Shown piece after piece: positions 13,052 to 13,939 of a stretch of DNA of 13,939 nt. A model generated the notes under the pieces. That model saw only the letters and a program-made list of their open reading frames with translations, was not told where the DNA came from and searched no databases. A program made the position numbers and the translations under genes. Every line of letters begins with the position of its first letter. Position 1 is the first letter of the stretch. Source of the DNA: Geobacter sp. (GTDB taxonomy: Bacteria > Desulfobacterota > Desulfuromonadia > Geobacterales > Geobacteraceae); assembly GCA_003499925.1 (NCBI GenBank), contig DNRQ01000164.1, positions 17,455 through 31,393 on the forward strand. The letters run 5' to 3'.

Positions 13052-13408
13052 TCAGGCAGTCAATGGAAGTTCGATAGTCAGCTTTTCGTACGGTGCGAGC
13101 AGATGATTCTTGCCGTCGCGTTCGATCATGCCGGACTCCTCGAGAATCTTCACATCCTGGTGCACGTTCTTGTAATCACGCTCCAGCAGAGTCGCCAAGG
13201 CCCGGATTGTGAGGGGACCGTTGGCATGCAGCACCTTCAATAGGTTGTGTCGCTGGCGCGTGATCACTTTCGATAGCACCTCCGCTGACTCGAAATAAAC
13301 CCTATGAACAGGTTCCGGCACCGGTTTACCTTGGTCCACCGCCACCCAATCCCGCTCCAGTTCCCCGAGAAACTGCTTCGCGCCTTTAATTCCAATAATA
13401 CGGTTCAT
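13052..13408 (-). CDS. HVO_A0114-type winged-helix antitoxin/regulator
   Basis: The 118-aa product matches the HVO_A0114 family of MarR-like winged-helix proteins. It has VHRVYFESAEVLSKVITRQR (34-53), then the HTH (LLKVLHANGPLTIRALATLL, 56-75), the recognition segment RDYKNVHQDVKILEESGMIE and a C-terminal strand (KLTIELPL). Family members are often antitoxins beside a DUF6516 toxin. No such toxin frame is visible on either side, so this copy is an orphan or a plain regulator. GGAGGG lies 5 nt before the ATG at 13408; an in-frame extension to 13462 has no comparable site and adds unlike residues. It is transcribed divergently from the hydrogenase gene, so it may share or control that promoter region (inference). 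Confidence 0.82.
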   Translation of the reverse strand: MNRIIGIKGAKQFLGELERDWVAVDQGKPVPEPVHRVYFESAEVLSKVITRQRHNLLKVLHANGPLTIRALATLLERDYKNVHQDVKILEESGMIERDGKNHLLAPYEKLTIELPLTA

Positions 13409-13629
13409 ATTTTCCCTCCAGCCCATCGCGGTTATGGTATCCGATGCCATTTGGGTTTTCAAGCTTGGAATTACTCTGCCAGCACTTCTGCCTTAGTCAA
13501 TGCTCAGCGTTTCTCATAACGCTAGTTGCTGTCACACAACCACAACCGAGTGACGACATGAGTTTTTGTTTTACTGTGTAAGTTCCACGTATCACAAATG
13601 TTGCAAGCAGCATGTGTAAATTATAATAT

Positions 13630-13657
13630 TTGCCATAAAACAACTGTTTACTATAAT
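13630..13657 (+). promoter_or_regulatory. Sigma70-like promoter of hydrogenase operon
   Basis: TTGCCA (13630-13635) and a perfect TATAAT (13652-13657) are spaced 16 bp, about 83 bp before the hydrogenase start. A second TATAAT at 13622-13627 with TTGCAA at 13601-13606 (15-bp spacing) may be an overlapping start. The 331-bp region 13409-13739 has no gene of its own and also serves the divergent winged-helix gene. Confidence 0.6.
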
Positions 13658-13670
13658 TGCCAGATGCGCG

Positions 13671-13694
13671 GTGGATCCCCCATTGCAGATCCAC
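13671..13694 (+). promoter_or_regulatory. Leader hairpin or operator before hydrogenase gene
   Basis: GTGGATC (13671-13677) and GATCCAC (13688-13694) form a perfect 7-bp inverted repeat with a 10-nt loop, just downstream of the promoter and about 45 bp before the start codon. It could bind a repressor or fold in the mRNA leader. Confidence 0.4.
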
Positions 13695-13739
13695 TTTCTC
13701 CTACTGTTTCGCTGCTTCTTTGTGCTGAGGGAGGTCGGG

Positions 13740-13939
13740 ATGAGTAAGACGAATACGGAACCGGTAACTGGCAGGCAGGGTGGTTGTGGGCAAAAACAGG
13801 AATATTCGCTGGCTGAACTGCTCAAGGAGCGCGGCGTTTCCCGACGCGACTTCCTCAAGTTCTGTTCCACGATAACGGCGGCGCTGGCGCTTCCGGTGTC
13901 GTTTGCCCCCTCCATCGCCCGGGCCCTGGACGAGGTGAA
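13740..13939 (+). CDS. [NiFe]-hydrogenase small subunit, N-terminus (partial)
   Basis: The gene runs off the right edge; 66 residues are visible. After a polar N-region the protein has a Tat leader, SRRDFLKFCSTITAALALP (about 34-52), followed by VSFAPSIARAL. This is the characteristic leader of periplasm-facing [NiFe]-hydrogenase small subunits (HybO/HyaA/HybS type), which carry the large subunit across the membrane and hold the iron-sulfur relay. The long pre-leader segment with GGCG and SLAELLKERGV is also typical. AGGGAGG lies 5 nt before the ATG. The mature domain and its cluster cysteines are outside the window, so the assignment rests on the leader alone. Maturation and large-subunit genes are expected downstream. 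Confidence 0.8.
   Translation, partial: MSKTNTEPVTGRQGGCGQKQEYSLAELLKERGVSRRDFLKFCSTITAALALPVSFAPSIARALDEV

Noticed and set aside
13040..13056. Hairpin CCTGAA/TTCAGG between convergent genes as a terminator
   Set aside because: The stem is only 6 bp, it overlaps the end of the winged-helix gene and no T-run follows on either strand.

Overview
The window looks like a chromosomal segment from a Geobacter-type bacterium (Geobacteraceae, Desulfuromonadota). This is inferred from gene content: GC-rich coding sequence, repeat-rich secreted proteins, cobalamin-dependent radical SAM enzymes, and at the right edge the Tat leader of a [NiFe]-hydrogenase small subunit. No rRNA or marker gene fixes the species.

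Left part (1-1736): a small secreted Pro/Ala/Glu-repeat protein on the minus strand sits in a gene-poor stretch packed with GC-rich palindromic repeats. The best defined is a ~160-bp MITE-like element at 688-847 with imperfect terminal inverted repeats and an apparent ~9-bp target duplication. A truncated relative lies at the window start. A decayed coding remnant lies next to the intact element.

Centre (1737-9349): a 674-aa secreted multidomain protein ends in a strong terminator. After it come a BchE-type B12-binding radical SAM gene, a rhodanese gene overlapping it by 4 bp, and an OmpR-family response regulator with its histidine kinase, all plus strand and tightly packed. A 307-bp gap holds candidate regulator-binding repeats and a structured leader. 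A second BchE-type paralog and a terminator follow. Two BchE-like enzymes bracketing a rhodanese and a two-component system, with no other chlorophyll gene visible, is the most interesting system here. I infer that the sensor pair controls one or both enzymes; their substrate is unknown.

Right part (9352-13939): a four-helix membrane protein (HsmA-like, minus strand), tRNA-Arg(TCG), and a RelE/HigB-type toxin-antitoxin pair whose toxin gene appears frameshifted. Then come a small winged-helix regulator, a 492-aa PKD/Big-domain lipoprotein, an HVO_A0114-type winged-helix protein, and the start of a [NiFe]-hydrogenase small-subunit gene behind a good sigma70-like promoter. The tRNA followed by a toxin-antitoxin module suggests an integration hotspot, but no attachment-site duplication is visible within the window.
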